Of a stretch of 17,636 bases of DNA, positions 1 through 7,756 are shown in pieces (within the stretch, counting starts at the first letter, position 1; every line of letters begins with the position of its first letter). The translations under genes were made by a program, and so were the position numbers. The stretch lies in assembly GCA_030593645.1 (NCBI GenBank), contig JAUVGT010000041.1, forward strand, positions 1-17,636, read 5' to 3'. Source of the stretch: Deltaproteobacteria bacterium. Its GTDB lineage: Bacteria > Desulfobacterota > Desulfobacteria > Desulfobacterales > JAUVGT01. The notes beneath the pieces were generated by a model. That model saw nothing but the letters and a program-made list of their open reading frames with translations, was not told the DNA's origin and did no database searches.

Positions 1-574
1 ATTAATAATTTGTGTATTATTATCTCTATGCTATCAGGAGGTTATTTTTTTGCAAGGCGATAGTAAAAAAATATTTCATTACTGTAGGGAAGTATTTATT
101 ACTTCTTCTTTACTATATAACGTCCTTAAATAACTAAATAACTTTTAGGAGACTTGGGGAAAAACTTGGGGCCATCACTTTATAAGTTGGCAGGGGGTCA
201 GGGCTTGCTTAGTGATTATAACTTCACATTATCCTGTGTCTTTTGATACTGAGAAAAATCGGGCAAATTATGCATTCTACCCTACTAATACGTGGGGGCT
301 TAATAAATATCCATTGACAATAATCGTGTGGGTTTATAAAATAATACCAGATTATGCATTCGATTGTTAACTTGCCGTACCATCTGCAGCCTGGTTACTT
401 TTAGTCTGATTGCGACAGATTAGATGTCAAAATTGACAACACAGAGGACTTTGTCTACACTGGCAGTTACCCTGTAAATTATCCACTTGTATTTCCAAAG
501 TCATGACCTGTTTTAGCCAATGGTTGTTTGCCTGTTCCCAACTATAAACGTCAGTATTGGGGAGGTGATAGGTT
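1..574. other. AT-rich gene-poor region
   Basis: No convincing coding sequence is seen in this stretch. It contains an 11-bp direct repeat (ATTATGCATTC at 267-277 and 351-361), a promoter-like TTGACA/TAAAAT pair near 314-342, and a short inverted repeat TGTCAA-AA-TTGACA at 425-438. A GGGGTCAGGGCTTGC-type string at 195-208 resembles end sequences of REP-associated transposase elements in Deltaproteobacteria. It may be an eroded mobile element, but no transposase coding trace can be read. Confidence 0.4.
314..342 (+). promoter_or_regulatory. Possible sigma70 promoter
   Basis: TTGACA at 314-319 is followed after 17 nt by TAAAAT at 337-342; an overlapping TATAAA begins at 335 with 15-nt spacing. 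The only downstream ORF (575) would have a leader of over 200 nt. In AT-rich sequence such matches arise by chance, so this is weak. Confidence 0.25.
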
Positions 575-766
575 ATGGAAAACAAAAAATTGGAAAAAGA
601 CCTTATTTTTTACAATCCCGGGAACTCTGGCCAGATTTTTACTTTGAAGTCGGGAAATTTTGTTAGTTCGGAATTGCTCGACCAAACGGTTGACAATCTG
701 AAATTCGAAACTGATAAAGCCGTCGAATATATTGAGGAACGGCGGTCAGTGCTTAGAGTTACTTAA
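575..766 (+). CDS. Small hypothetical protein (63 aa)
   Basis: I do not recognise this protein. The ATG at 575 is preceded by a strong Shine-Dalgarno GGAGGTGA at 561-568 with 6-nt spacing, which is the main reason to list it. The product is 63 residues, acidic/lysine-rich, without signal peptide, membrane segment or cysteine. Its second half (roughly residues 30-58) could form a charged helix. It lies alone in an otherwise gene-free region, so it could be a true orphan small gene, the surviving 5' end of a larger decayed gene, or a chance ORF. No function is proposed. Confidence 0.4.
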   Translation: MENKKLEKDLIFYNPGNSGQIFTLKSGNFVSSELLDQTVDNLKFETDKAVEYIEERRSVLRVT

Positions 767-1290
767 TGTTGTATGCACTTACCATTCAATTCACGGAACA
801 GGCAAACAGCAAAACATAATCATTATATGTTAAAGGTACCAAGTTCAAATCCCGGAGCATTACTCCACATTAATATAGTAAAAGAATCTCCAGATAAACC
901 TGTTCCTCGATGCTTCTCTCCCGCCATGTATTCCTCCAGCAGCCTGGAAGATCATCTCTTATCGTGAATTTGTAGTGAGGCTTACAGCTAAATTAATTCA
1001 GGAACAGGTTCCGGGACATTCCTTGATATGTTGATAAGTCGATTCATTCCTGTTAAAACGATTTTCGCCTGTCCCCTCTTTTTTCACTCAACCAACCCCG
1101 TTATGGATGTCCCACATTTTTCCCAAAATTTGATTGAATAATTTCTGCATTATGATTATGATTAAATTATCAATGATACCTGCACTCACCGATATCTGAA
1201 CTAACCTGATTCTATTTTTTATATCAACAAATCTCATTTAACTGTGTGTTTCATAACTTGAAATCCGTATTGCGATTGAGTTTCAGTGAT
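767..1290. other. Intergenic region without recognisable gene
   Basis: An open frame at 773-967 has no Shine-Dalgarno and a composition unlike a protein, so it is not called. The perfect 10-bp inverted pair AACCTGTTCC (897-906) / GGAACAGGTT (1001-1010) is the only structure noticed. The rest is AT-rich with nothing identifiable. Confidence 0.5.
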
Positions 1291-1291
1291 T

Positions 1292-1460
1292 AGTGGAAAA
1301 GGTTTTGAACCACTGTAAGATACCAGCGCCAGTAATGCTTTGGAATGAAGAGCACTCCATAAGCGGTAGGTATGAGTTGGTCTGAACACTTCAATTTTGT
1401 CTCATAGTACCGAATAACTATGGCGGGATAAAAATAAAGTAAACCGTATACAAAAAGGAG
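1292..1460 (+). ncRNA. Structured leader, possible group II intron remnant
   Basis: Two stems can be read: AGTGG (1292-1296) with CCACT (1310-1314), and a longer one in which GGTA (1365-1368) and TATGAG (1371-1376) pair with CTCATA (1401-1406) and TACC (1408-1411) around a small internal loop. The wording around 1399-1450 (GTCTCATAGTACCG, then GGCGGGATAAA, then AAACCGTATAC) recalls the segment that precedes intron-encoded reverse transcriptase ORFs in bacterial group II introns. No reverse transcriptase follows; the STAS-like gene starts instead. It could equally be an unrelated structured 5' leader of that gene. Recognition is from memory and is only suggestive. Confidence 0.3.
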
Positions 1461-1466
1461 AATGTC

Positions 1467-1856
1467 ATGAAAGAGATCGCACAGAATGAATATTATGAAC
1501 TGGCATACGATGAAGCCAAAAACCGTGTATATTGGACGATGAAGGGCTTTTGGCGTAACATGTCAGTTGTACCCGATTTTAACAAAGACTGGGACACGAT
1601 CCAGGAAATGACGAAACAAGGATTTACCATTTTCGGTAATTTGTCAAAGCTTAAAACAATGCCGGAAGAAGTCAGTCATGCTCAAGATGAAAGGCAAAAG
1701 AAACTCCTTGAGGGTGGTTGTTCAAAAGTTTCATGTATGGTTGACAGTGCTGTAACAAAAATGACGTTGAATAAAGCACTTGAAGGTTCAGGCATGGATA
1801 AAATCTTACAGTACTTTGATGATAAATTTGATGCGGAAAGCTGGCTCGATAAATAG
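1467..1856 (+). CDS. STAS/SpoIIAA-like small protein
   Basis: A 129-residue soluble protein with no signal peptide or membrane segment. The N-terminal pattern (short beta strands with YYELAYDEAKNRVYWTMKG, then an alternating helix/strand layout with FTIFGNLSKL near residue 53) resembles STAS/SpoIIAA-like domains, which usually act in protein-protein regulation. The start is set by AAGGAG at 1455-1460, 6 nt before the ATG. Two cysteines (CSKVSC) lie near residues 85-90. It is followed after 19 nt by a heme-type hybrid histidine kinase on the same strand, so the two are probably co-transcribed and the small protein may be a partner or output of that kinase; this is inferred from position only. 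Family assignment is tentative because similarity was judged by eye. Confidence 0.65.
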   Translation: MKEIAQNEYYELAYDEAKNRVYWTMKGFWRNMSVVPDFNKDWDTIQEMTKQGFTIFGNLSKLKTMPEEVSHAQDERQKKLLEGGCSKVSCMVDSAVTKMTLNKALEGSGMDKILQYFDDKFDAESWLDK

Positions 1857-1875
1857 AAAAAAAACCGGATTAATT

Positions 1876-4557
1876 ATGAAAAAACCTATTAAAACCGAGA
1901 CTTACTCCATCAGGATCAAGCCTTACGCACTGGCTATAGCATTATTGTGGTCAGCTATCGTCAGTGCGTCACTGATATGGAATGTTTATCAAGCCAGGCA
2001 GGGAATCCTTGAAATTGCACGATTACAGGCGCGTAATTCTTTCATGAAAGATGTTGTTTATCGCAGCTGGAATGCCGGGCATGGCGGTGTCTATGTGCCG
2101 ATATCAGACAATACCCCCCCCAACCCGTATCTAAATGTTTCTGAACGTGATATTACAACACCTTCCGGCATTCTGCTAACCCTTGTAAATCCGGCTTATA
2201 TGACCCGGCAAGCGCATGTAATAGCAGCCAAAGCATATGGGATCCAGGGCCATATCACCAGCCTTAATCCCATCCGTCCTGCCAATGCGCCCGATCAGTG
2301 GGAAACCCAGGCTCTAAAAACCTTTGAATACGAAACCAAAGAAGTCAGCTCTATAGTCAACGTTAACGGCAATGATTATATGCGCTTGATGCGGCCGCTA
2401 GTAACAGAAGCAGGCTGCCTTAAATGCCATGCTGTACAGGGGTACAAGGTCGGAGACATTCGAGGAGGGATATCCATATCCGTACCCATGTCCCCGCTTC
2501 GGGCTGTTGAAAACTCTAATATTATCACGCTATCACTGGCTCACGGCCTGCTTTGGATAATCGGACTGATGGGGATTGGTTTTGCGACACGTCGATTAAA
2601 CAAACAAATCACAGAGCGAAATCAGGCTCTAAAGGCGCAGCAAAAAAGTGAGGGGAAATATCGAAACTTTATAGAAAATGCCCCGGTCGCCATGTTTACT
2701 ATAAATACAAAAGGAGAGTTTACATATGGAAACAAAAAACTCTTTGAATTGTCCGGATATAAAGAAGAAGACTGGCTAAATAAGCTTTTTCATCCAATTT
2801 TTCATCCCGAAGATCTTGAATTTGTATTAAAAAGAATTCAAAACAGAATTGATGGTATTGGAACAACCGAGCCATATGAGATCAGGATATCGCATTCATC
2901 CGGATCGATCATGTGGGTAAAAATCAACTCAGCATCAATCTATAAAACAGATGAAAACGGAGTTAAAAAGCTGGTTGGAATGCAGTCTTTTTTAGAAGAA
3001 ATCACGGATCGCAAGCGTGCCGAAGAAGAACTTCAAAAGCTGGCTTCAGTTGTCAGGTACAGCAATGAATTGATCAATTTAGCTACACTGGATGGAATGA
3101 TGATCTTTCTAAATGAATCAGGCAGTAAGATGCTTGGCCTCGATTCTGAAGAAGTTGAGCGTACTAACATTATGGAAGTTATTCCCGACCACATGAAAAA
3201 AATCGTTCAGAACGAATTATTGCCGGTGCTGATGCAGGGCAATACGTGGGTAGGAGAGCTGCAATACCGTAATCTAAAAACCGGTGCTCTAATTGATGTG
3301 TACGCAAGAACATTCCCGATCCTGGATTCAAATACAAATAAACCATTGTTTCTGGCCAATGTCTCAATGGATATTACCGACCGCAAATTGGTCCAGGAAC
3401 AGAAAAAGAAGTTGGAATCCCAACTCCAGCAATCTCAAAAAATGGAATCAATAGGTACATTGGCCGGGGGGATTGCCCACGACTTCAATAATATTCTATC
3501 CCCCATCATTGGTTACACAGAATTGCTTTTAATGGAAATTCCTGCTGAGAGTCCCTCAAGACTTTCCCTGAACGAAGTGCTAAAAGGGGCATTACGAGCC
3601 AGGGATCTTGTAAAACAAATTCTTACGTTTAGCCGTCAGACCACTCAGGAGATGAAGCCGTTGAAGATCCAGCACATTCTAAAAGAGGTCTTAAAGCTTT
3701 CCAGATCGACACTACCAACAACAATCGAGATAAAGCAGAAAATAGATAAAGAATGCGGTATGATAATGGCAGATCCGACACAAGTTCATCAGATTGTTAT
3801 GAATTTGATCACCAATGCATTTCATTCAATGGAAGAATCGAACGGGACGCTGACGGTTGGCCTGAAAGAAGTCGATCTCACATATGAAAATCTTCCCGAA
3901 TCTCATCTAACTGATGGCCCATATATATGTTTAACGATAGCTGATACCGGCACGGGTATTGACGTTGAAACACAAAAGAAAATTTTTGAACCATATTTCA
4001 CAACCAAAGAAAGAAATAAGGGAACCGGGCTTGGACTTGCTGTGGTCCACGGGATTGTCAACACCTATAACGGAACCATACTGGTTGAAAGCGAACCCGG
4101 GAAAGGCACCGAGCTTAAGGTATATTTACCTCAAATCGTATCTGATGTTGAAGCCAAATCTGAAATTCAGTCCATGAGCTATCCAAACGGGAATGAACGA
4201 ATTTTAGTAGTGGATGATGAAGAATTCATTTCGACAATGATCAAAGCAATGCTGGAACGCCTTGGTTATCAGGTTACTTCCCGTAACAGCAGCACCGACG
4301 CCCTGGAGGCATTCAGAGCGACACCGGACAATTTTGATCTGGTTATCACGGACATGACAATGCCCAACCTGACCGGTGATAAACTGGCCAATGAAATAAA
4401 AAAAATCCGCTCCGATATTCCCGTCATCTTATCTACCGGATTTAGTGAAAAAATTACCGGGGATAAATCTTCCTCGCTTAAAATTGACAGCTTACTCATG
4501 AAACCGGTGGTTATGGGTGACCTTGCGAAGACGGTGAGAAATGTGCTTGACAGATAA
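1876..4557 (+). CDS. Heme-type hybrid sensor histidine kinase
   Basis: An 893-residue inner-membrane sensor kinase. Order: TM1 (about 17-36); a periplasmic Tll0287-like/DUF3365 domain ending in C181-L-K-C184-H185, a c-type heme attachment motif; TM2 (about 216-240); two PAS domains (about 262-380 and 390-510); HisKA with phospho-acceptor H535 in an HDFNN box; HATPase_c with the N box near 642-650, DTGTG at 690 and GTGLGL at 716; and a C-terminal receiver with acidic pair D780/D781, phospho-acceptor D826 and K876. All catalytic residues appear intact. The open frame extends back to 1780, but that would overlap the upstream gene; the ATG at 1876 sits directly before the TM1 region and is preferred, although its Shine-Dalgarno is weak. 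Expected role: sensing redox or small ligands through heme and passing phosphate through the receiver to an unseen regulator. Confidence 0.93.
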   Translation: MKKPIKTETYSIRIKPYALAIALLWSAIVSASLIWNVYQARQGILEIARLQARNSFMKDVVYRSWNAGHGGVYVPISDNTPPNPYLNVSERDITTPSGILLTLVNPAYMTRQAHVIAAKAYGIQGHITSLNPIRPANAPDQWETQALKTFEYETKEVSSIVNVNGNDYMRLMRPLVTEAGCLKCHAVQGYKVGDIRGGISISVPMSPLRAVENSNIITLSLAHGLLWIIGLMGIGFATRRLNKQITERNQALKAQQKSEGKYRNFIENAPVAMFTINTKGEFTYGNKKLFELSGYKEEDWLNKLFHPIFHPEDLEFVLKRIQNRIDGIGTTEPYEIRISHSSGSIMWVKINSASIYKTDENGVKKLVGMQSFLEEITDRKRAEEELQKLASVVRYSNELINLATLDGMMIFLNESGSKMLGLDSEEVERTNIMEVIPDHMKKIVQNELLPVLMQGNTWVGELQYRNLKTGALIDVYARTFPILDSNTNKPLFLANVSMDITDRKLVQEQKKKLESQLQQSQKMESIGTLAGGIAHDFNNILSPIIGYTELLLMEIPAESPSRLSLNEVLKGALRARDLVKQILTFSRQTTQEMKPLKIQHILKEVLKLSRSTLPTTIEIKQKIDKECGMIMADPTQVHQIVMNLITNAFHSMEESNGTLTVGLKEVDLTYENLPESHLTDGPYICLTIADTGTGIDVETQKKIFEPYFTTKERNKGTGLGLAVVHGIVNTYNGTILVESEPGKGTELKVYLPQIVSDVEAKSEIQSMSYPNGNERILVVDDEEFISTMIKAMLERLGYQVTSRNSSTDALEAFRATPDNFDLVITDMTMPNLTGDKLANEIKKIRSDIPVILSTGFSEKITGDKSSSLKIDSLLMKPVVMGDLAKTVRNVLDR

Positions 4558-4566
4558 TATGAAAAC

Positions 4567-4671
4567 AGAAAATGGGGACAGGCACCATTTTTCAGACTTA
4601 GAGTGCCTGTCCCCGGTTTTTGAGAAAATGGGGACAGGCACCATTTTTCAGACTTAGAGTGCCTGTCCCCG
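4567..4671. repeat. Two identical tandem hairpin repeats
   Basis: A 49-bp sequence occurs twice (4567-4615 and 4623-4671, 56-bp period) without mismatch. Each copy contains a perfect 12-bp inverted repeat, GGGGACAGGCAC / GTGCCTGTCCCC, around a 17-nt loop (hairpins 4574-4614 and 4630-4670). The first hairpin is followed by a short T run. They lie between the convergent kinase gene (stop 4557) and the minus-strand PASTA/CARDB gene (stop 4732), so they could serve as a two-way terminator. GGGGACAGGCAC palindromes of this kind are familiar dispersed repeats, plausibly REP-type elements mobilised by Y1 transposases; that link is from general knowledge and no transposase is present here. Confidence 0.85.
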
Positions 4672-4731
4672 AATTTTACTAATTCAAATGGCCCTGTTTT
4701 CATAATTTTAGCATGATAACCGCTTGATTTT

Positions 4732-6516
4732 TTAATCTACCTCATATACAACATAACCTGCGGCCGCCAACCTGTCGATATCACATGTATAATCCGATTC
4801 ACCAGGATTTGTATATCTTAGCTTAATCTTACTGTAATTACTGTTGTTGATTTCCACTCTTTCATCGACGATGTTATCTGGATCAACGACCGCATTGGCC
4901 CAAAGATCCTGGGAGAGGAGCCACATGTAATGATCGGATCCCCCTCCATTATGAGAACCTGGTATAAGACCAGGTACGTCCAAGGTTTCAGTCCCCTTTA
5001 ACGGAATCTCTAAACGGACCGTGGTTTTAGAGGAGTTTGCATCACCCTGGTTTTTTACCACGAAACGGATACCTGTCCATTGCCCGATCTTAATTCTTTG
5101 TTCCCTGTACATGCATATAACCAAATCAGGCTTACCTCCCACGTCCATCACTCCTGTGGCGGTATTATTGGTCAGATTGGTTTCAGCGGCCGTGGCAAGT
5201 ATAAATTTAGCATTCGCAGAAAGTGAATAGTGTCCTCCCCTGTTTACCTTTATCTTTTTCTGGATGTAACAATGCTGGCCAAACGGCAGGTTGCTGCACG
5301 AACCAAAATGAAAGGTAAAGGTGGAACCATCGGGCGCTTCAACATTTAATTCCAAAGAAACACTATCGACCTTGGTCTTCCCATCATTTGTAACTGTTGC
5401 CCTTACAGTGATATCTTCTAAAGATGTTGGATTGCTGGAAGTAACCTTGAGATTGGTTACTGACACATCCGGAGCAGAGCTGAGAATCGCGAAATCACCA
5501 CTCCAGGCGGTAATGGCATTATCCAGGGTCACGAGCTTGATTCTATAATTACTTCCCTGGATCGGAATATTGGTCCCCTGGGCGATATGCGGCACAGTCC
5601 ACATGTGTGTGGGACCGCATTTTTGCAGCGCAACGTCCGTCACCAATGTGTTTCCCTGATAAAGCAACATGCTGTAACAGGGTTCCGGGATATATCCCTG
5701 GCCATCCAATTTAATTTCATATTGATCACCCTGAAACATATATCCAACATTCGGGCCGGGTTTAATAAAGGTAATTTGTCCCAGCTCATCGTCATAAGGA
5801 ACCGGTTCCAGTGCATCACTTTTTCTCGCCCTGATTTTGTATTTACTAATAATCATTTCATGGGTGGCTGGACGGCCGGACGGGTCCGTATATTTTACAA
5901 TCAGCTTGCCGTCTTTGGTTTTTTTCATACTGGGTGAAATCTTAAACTTTTTCCCAAAATTAAATGTCTGGTTTGCTTTTTTTGATGATCCGAATACAGA
6001 TACATTTTTGACCGCTTCAGGAAAAATGAGATAAAAATCCTTCCCGATTTTTTGGATTTTAGGGGCAGCGGATTTGATGCCGCGCCTTTTTTGGGGAGGC
6101 GTTTTTCCGCCCCGATATTTTTCTTTTGAAATGGGTTTGCCCGGGATCACCGGTTTCTTTATCAAGACCAAAAGATTGATTTGACTCCCTCTGACCGCAT
6201 ACGTTCCGGCTTTGGGTTTTTGCTTAATCACGCTGTTGGGTTTTCCTTTTCCCCGCGTTTGATACTCGATCTTCCCGATTTTAAGACCCAGCCTTTTAAT
6301 CACCATCTTTGCCTGGCTCTCTGTTTTCCCAATAACATTCGGAACCATGATTTTGGTATTGGCTTTTGGTGTAACTTGAGTCGATTGTGACTTTTTTACG
6401 GTTTTCGTGTTGAGCGGTACCGTCTTATTTGCTCCTGCGGCGGTCAAGCCAAAGCCGAAAATAGAAAAGATGACCAGAGCCGGAATGATAATCCTCAAGT
6501 CCTGTAAAGTCTTCAT
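4732..6516 (-). CDS. Exported PASTA and CARDB-like domain protein
   Basis: 594 residues from the chosen start at 6516, where a typical signal peptide begins (basic MKTLQDLR, hydrophobic 9-24, AGA near 27-29). The frame is open to 6630, but the extra 38 residues look non-coding and would bury the signal peptide. An AAGGGG lies upstream with long spacing. Domains: one PASTA domain (about 55-118, beginning MVPNVIGKT), a basic linker (119-160), a beta-rich middle (160-345), and two CARDB-like adhesion modules (about 349-457, and 463-565 with the VDPDN...ERVEINNSN ending typical of CARDB). PASTA modules usually bind peptidoglycan fragments in kinases or PBPs; here there is no catalytic domain. Probably periplasmic or surface-exposed and involved in binding. 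Last gene of a three-gene minus-strand run, 114 nt after its upstream neighbour. Confidence 0.85.
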   Translation of the reverse strand: MKTLQDLRIIIPALVIFSIFGFGLTAAGANKTVPLNTKTVKKSQSTQVTPKANTKIMVPNVIGKTESQAKMVIKRLGLKIGKIEYQTRGKGKPNSVIKQKPKAGTYAVRGSQINLLVLIKKPVIPGKPISKEKYRGGKTPPQKRRGIKSAAPKIQKIGKDFYLIFPEAVKNVSVFGSSKKANQTFNFGKKFKISPSMKKTKDGKLIVKYTDPSGRPATHEMIISKYKIRARKSDALEPVPYDDELGQITFIKPGPNVGYMFQGDQYEIKLDGQGYIPEPCYSMLLYQGNTLVTDVALQKCGPTHMWTVPHIAQGTNIPIQGSNYRIKLVTLDNAITAWSGDFAILSSAPDVSVTNLKVTSSNPTSLEDITVRATVTNDGKTKVDSVSLELNVEAPDGSTFTFHFGSCSNLPFGQHCYIQKKIKVNRGGHYSLSANAKFILATAAETNLTNNTATGVMDVGGKPDLVICMYREQRIKIGQWTGIRFVVKNQGDANSSKTTVRLEIPLKGTETLDVPGLIPGSHNGGGSDHYMWLLSQDLWANAVVDPDNIVDERVEINNSNYSKIKLRYTNPGESDYTCDIDRLAAAGYVVYEVD

Positions 6517-6630
6517 ATTTTTATATTCCCCTTTGCAGCGTATATTCACTAAGTGGCAATCTCGCACCAAAAGGTTCAGATTATTTTGTTTTTTCCTCGA
6601 ACTCAAAAAAGTATAATTTACCTCTGTCAC

Positions 6631-7374
6631 TCACTCACTCAAGAGACGAAGACTCATCAGATCGACGGTTTTGCGGTCTCCATCATCAAACCGGATGTCG
6701 TACTTCCTTCCTTCCGCGACTTCTGCAACAGTTCCGGGGTAGTGTTTTCCATCAGTCCAACGAGCCAGAACACGTCTACCAACTACCACCTGCTCTGCCG
6801 TTACGGCGCGATCGGCCACGATTAAAGATGGCGGTAGATCCGCCCGGTCTCCATCGTCAAAGACTACATGGAAACCAACAGGGATTTTTTTCTCGACTTT
6901 GCCGTGATACCAGGCGTTTGGCTTCCACTGTGCCCACACAACGTCCCCAACGTTGGGAGCGCCATTCATATTCCTTAATGTGTCGCGGAGCCTGACGTGT
7001 GCCAGATTGACTGTTCTTCGGTCCCCATCGTCGAACCTGATATCGTACCTCCTACCTTCTGCGACTCTCGTAACAGTTCCGGGGTAGTGCCTCCCGTCAG
7101 TCCAACGAGCCAGAACACGTGAGCCGACTTCCACCTGCTCTGCCGTTACGGCGCGATCGGCCACGATTAAAGAGGGCGGCAGATCCGCCCTGTCTCCATC
7201 GTCAAAGGCCACATGGAAACCAACAGGATTTTCCCTCTCGATCTTGCCGTGATACCATGCGTTTGGTTTCCACTGCGCCCACACAACATCTCCAACTTTG
7301 AGCGTCTGAGCAAAACACGTCGAGCACATGATGATCCACGCTCCTACAATCAGAATGGTTCTTCGCTTATCCAT
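6631..7374 (-). CDS. Exported Tudor-like repeat protein
   Basis: 247 residues. A signal peptide (basic MDKRR, hydrophobic core 7-18, likely cleavage after CFA at 22) is followed by four related units of about 45 residues: 27-70, 83-129, 142-185 and 198-244. Units 1 and 3 share VGDVVWAQWKPNAWYHGK and FDDGDRADLP; units 2 and 4 share VLARWTDG, HYPGTV and YDIRFDDGDR. The pattern of small five-strand barrels with a conserved FDDGDR resembles Tudor/Agenet/SGF29-like domains, usually known from intracellular chromatin readers. The two halves are a 345-bp duplication. The gene is visibly GC-richer than its neighbours, hinting at transfer. The ATG at 7374 is chosen because AAGGAG (7383-7388) is 8 nt away; the ATG at 7380 would be only 2 nt away. 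Function unknown; probably a periplasmic or secreted binding protein. Confidence 0.85.
   Translation of the reverse strand: MDKRRTILIVGAWIIMCSTCFAQTLKVGDVVWAQWKPNAWYHGKIERENPVGFHVAFDDGDRADLPPSLIVADRAVTAEQVEVGSRVLARWTDGRHYPGTVTRVAEGRRYDIRFDDGDRRTVNLAHVRLRDTLRNMNGAPNVGDVVWAQWKPNAWYHGKVEKKIPVGFHVVFDDGDRADLPPSLIVADRAVTAEQVVVGRRVLARWTDGKHYPGTVAEVAEGRKYDIRFDDGDRKTVDLMSLRLLSE
6643..7296 (-). repeat. Internal tandem duplication, 345-bp period
   Basis: The segments 6988-7296 and 6643-6951 are near-identical at DNA level over long stretches, for example TGCTCTGCCGTTACGGCGCG starting at both 6791 and 7136, an exact offset of 345 bp (115 codons). This points to a fairly recent in-frame duplication of a two-domain module. 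Confidence 0.9.
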
Positions 7375-7382
7375 TTGCATTT

Positions 7383-7388
7383 CTCCTT
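7383..7388 (-). promoter_or_regulatory. RBS deciding the start of the Tudor-like gene
   Basis: AAGGAG on the minus strand lies 8 nt before the ATG at 7374 and 2 nt before the ATG at 7380, favouring 7374. Confidence 0.7.
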
Positions 7389-7409
7389 TCACCCAAGGCA
7401 AAACTCCAC

Positions 7410-7715
7410 TCACTTTCCTATTACTCCAATTATTTTCTCAATATAGGTGATAGCTTCACCTAATTGTCGCTCCATTCGGGCATAGTCATCAAAACGGTCG
7501 CTAAAGTCCGAATAATCAGCCCCTGTCTGCCTTTTAAAGGCATAGGCATCATTGAGTTGTTTTTTGTGGTAAGCGCGACTTGATTGCATTTTTTCAAGCG
7601 TTTCATCCAGGTCGATCTTGCCATTCTCCGTTACACAATATTTCTCAATGAGCGGATACCCGGGCCAATCAAATCCCAGGTGTTTAATATCTGTTACGGT
7701 CAGCTTGTGGGCCAT
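7410..7715 (-). CDS. Small hypothetical protein (101 aa)
   Basis: I do not recognise this family. The start at 7715 (MAHKLTVTD) is supported by GAGGAG with 6-nt spacing; an in-frame ATG at 7736 lacks a Shine-Dalgarno. The protein is soluble: an N-terminal part with HLGFDWPGYPLIEKY and ENGKIDLDE, followed by a long amphipathic helical section (about 43-101) rich in charged and aromatic residues, likely a helical hairpin or coiled coil. There is no signal peptide. It is the first gene of a minus-strand run with the Tudor-like gene (35-nt gap) and the PASTA/CARDB gene, so it could be a cytoplasmic partner, but nothing in the sequence states its role. Confidence 0.75.
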   Translation of the reverse strand: MAHKLTVTDIKHLGFDWPGYPLIEKYCVTENGKIDLDETLEKMQSSRAYHKKQLNDAYAFKRQTGADYSDFSDRFDDYARMERQLGEAITYIEKIIGVIGK

Positions 7716-7756
7716 TTCATTCTCCTCGCCCGGCATTGAATTGTTGTATTTTGGAC

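Noticed and set aside
425..438. TGTCAA-AA-TTGACA inverted repeat
   Set aside because: Too short, and no gene close enough for an operator role; likely chance in AT-rich DNA.
836..873. tRNA-like string with AAGTTCAAATCCCGG and ending in CCA
   Set aside because: The five bases on each side of TTCAAAT do not pair and no cloverleaf could be drawn upstream.
773..967. 64-aa open frame after the small ORF
   Set aside because: No Shine-Dalgarno, odd composition and no recognisable domain; probably chance.
1780..1875. Longer start of the histidine kinase
   Set aside because: It would overlap the STAS-like gene by 77 bp and add a non-membrane tail before TM1; the ATG at 1876 fits better.
4269..4703. 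144-aa minus-strand frame over the kinase end
   Set aside because: It is antisense to the receiver domain and translates the hairpin repeats; a shadow frame.
6517..6630. N-terminal extension of the PASTA/CARDB gene
   Set aside because: It would place a good signal peptide in the interior; residues look non-coding.
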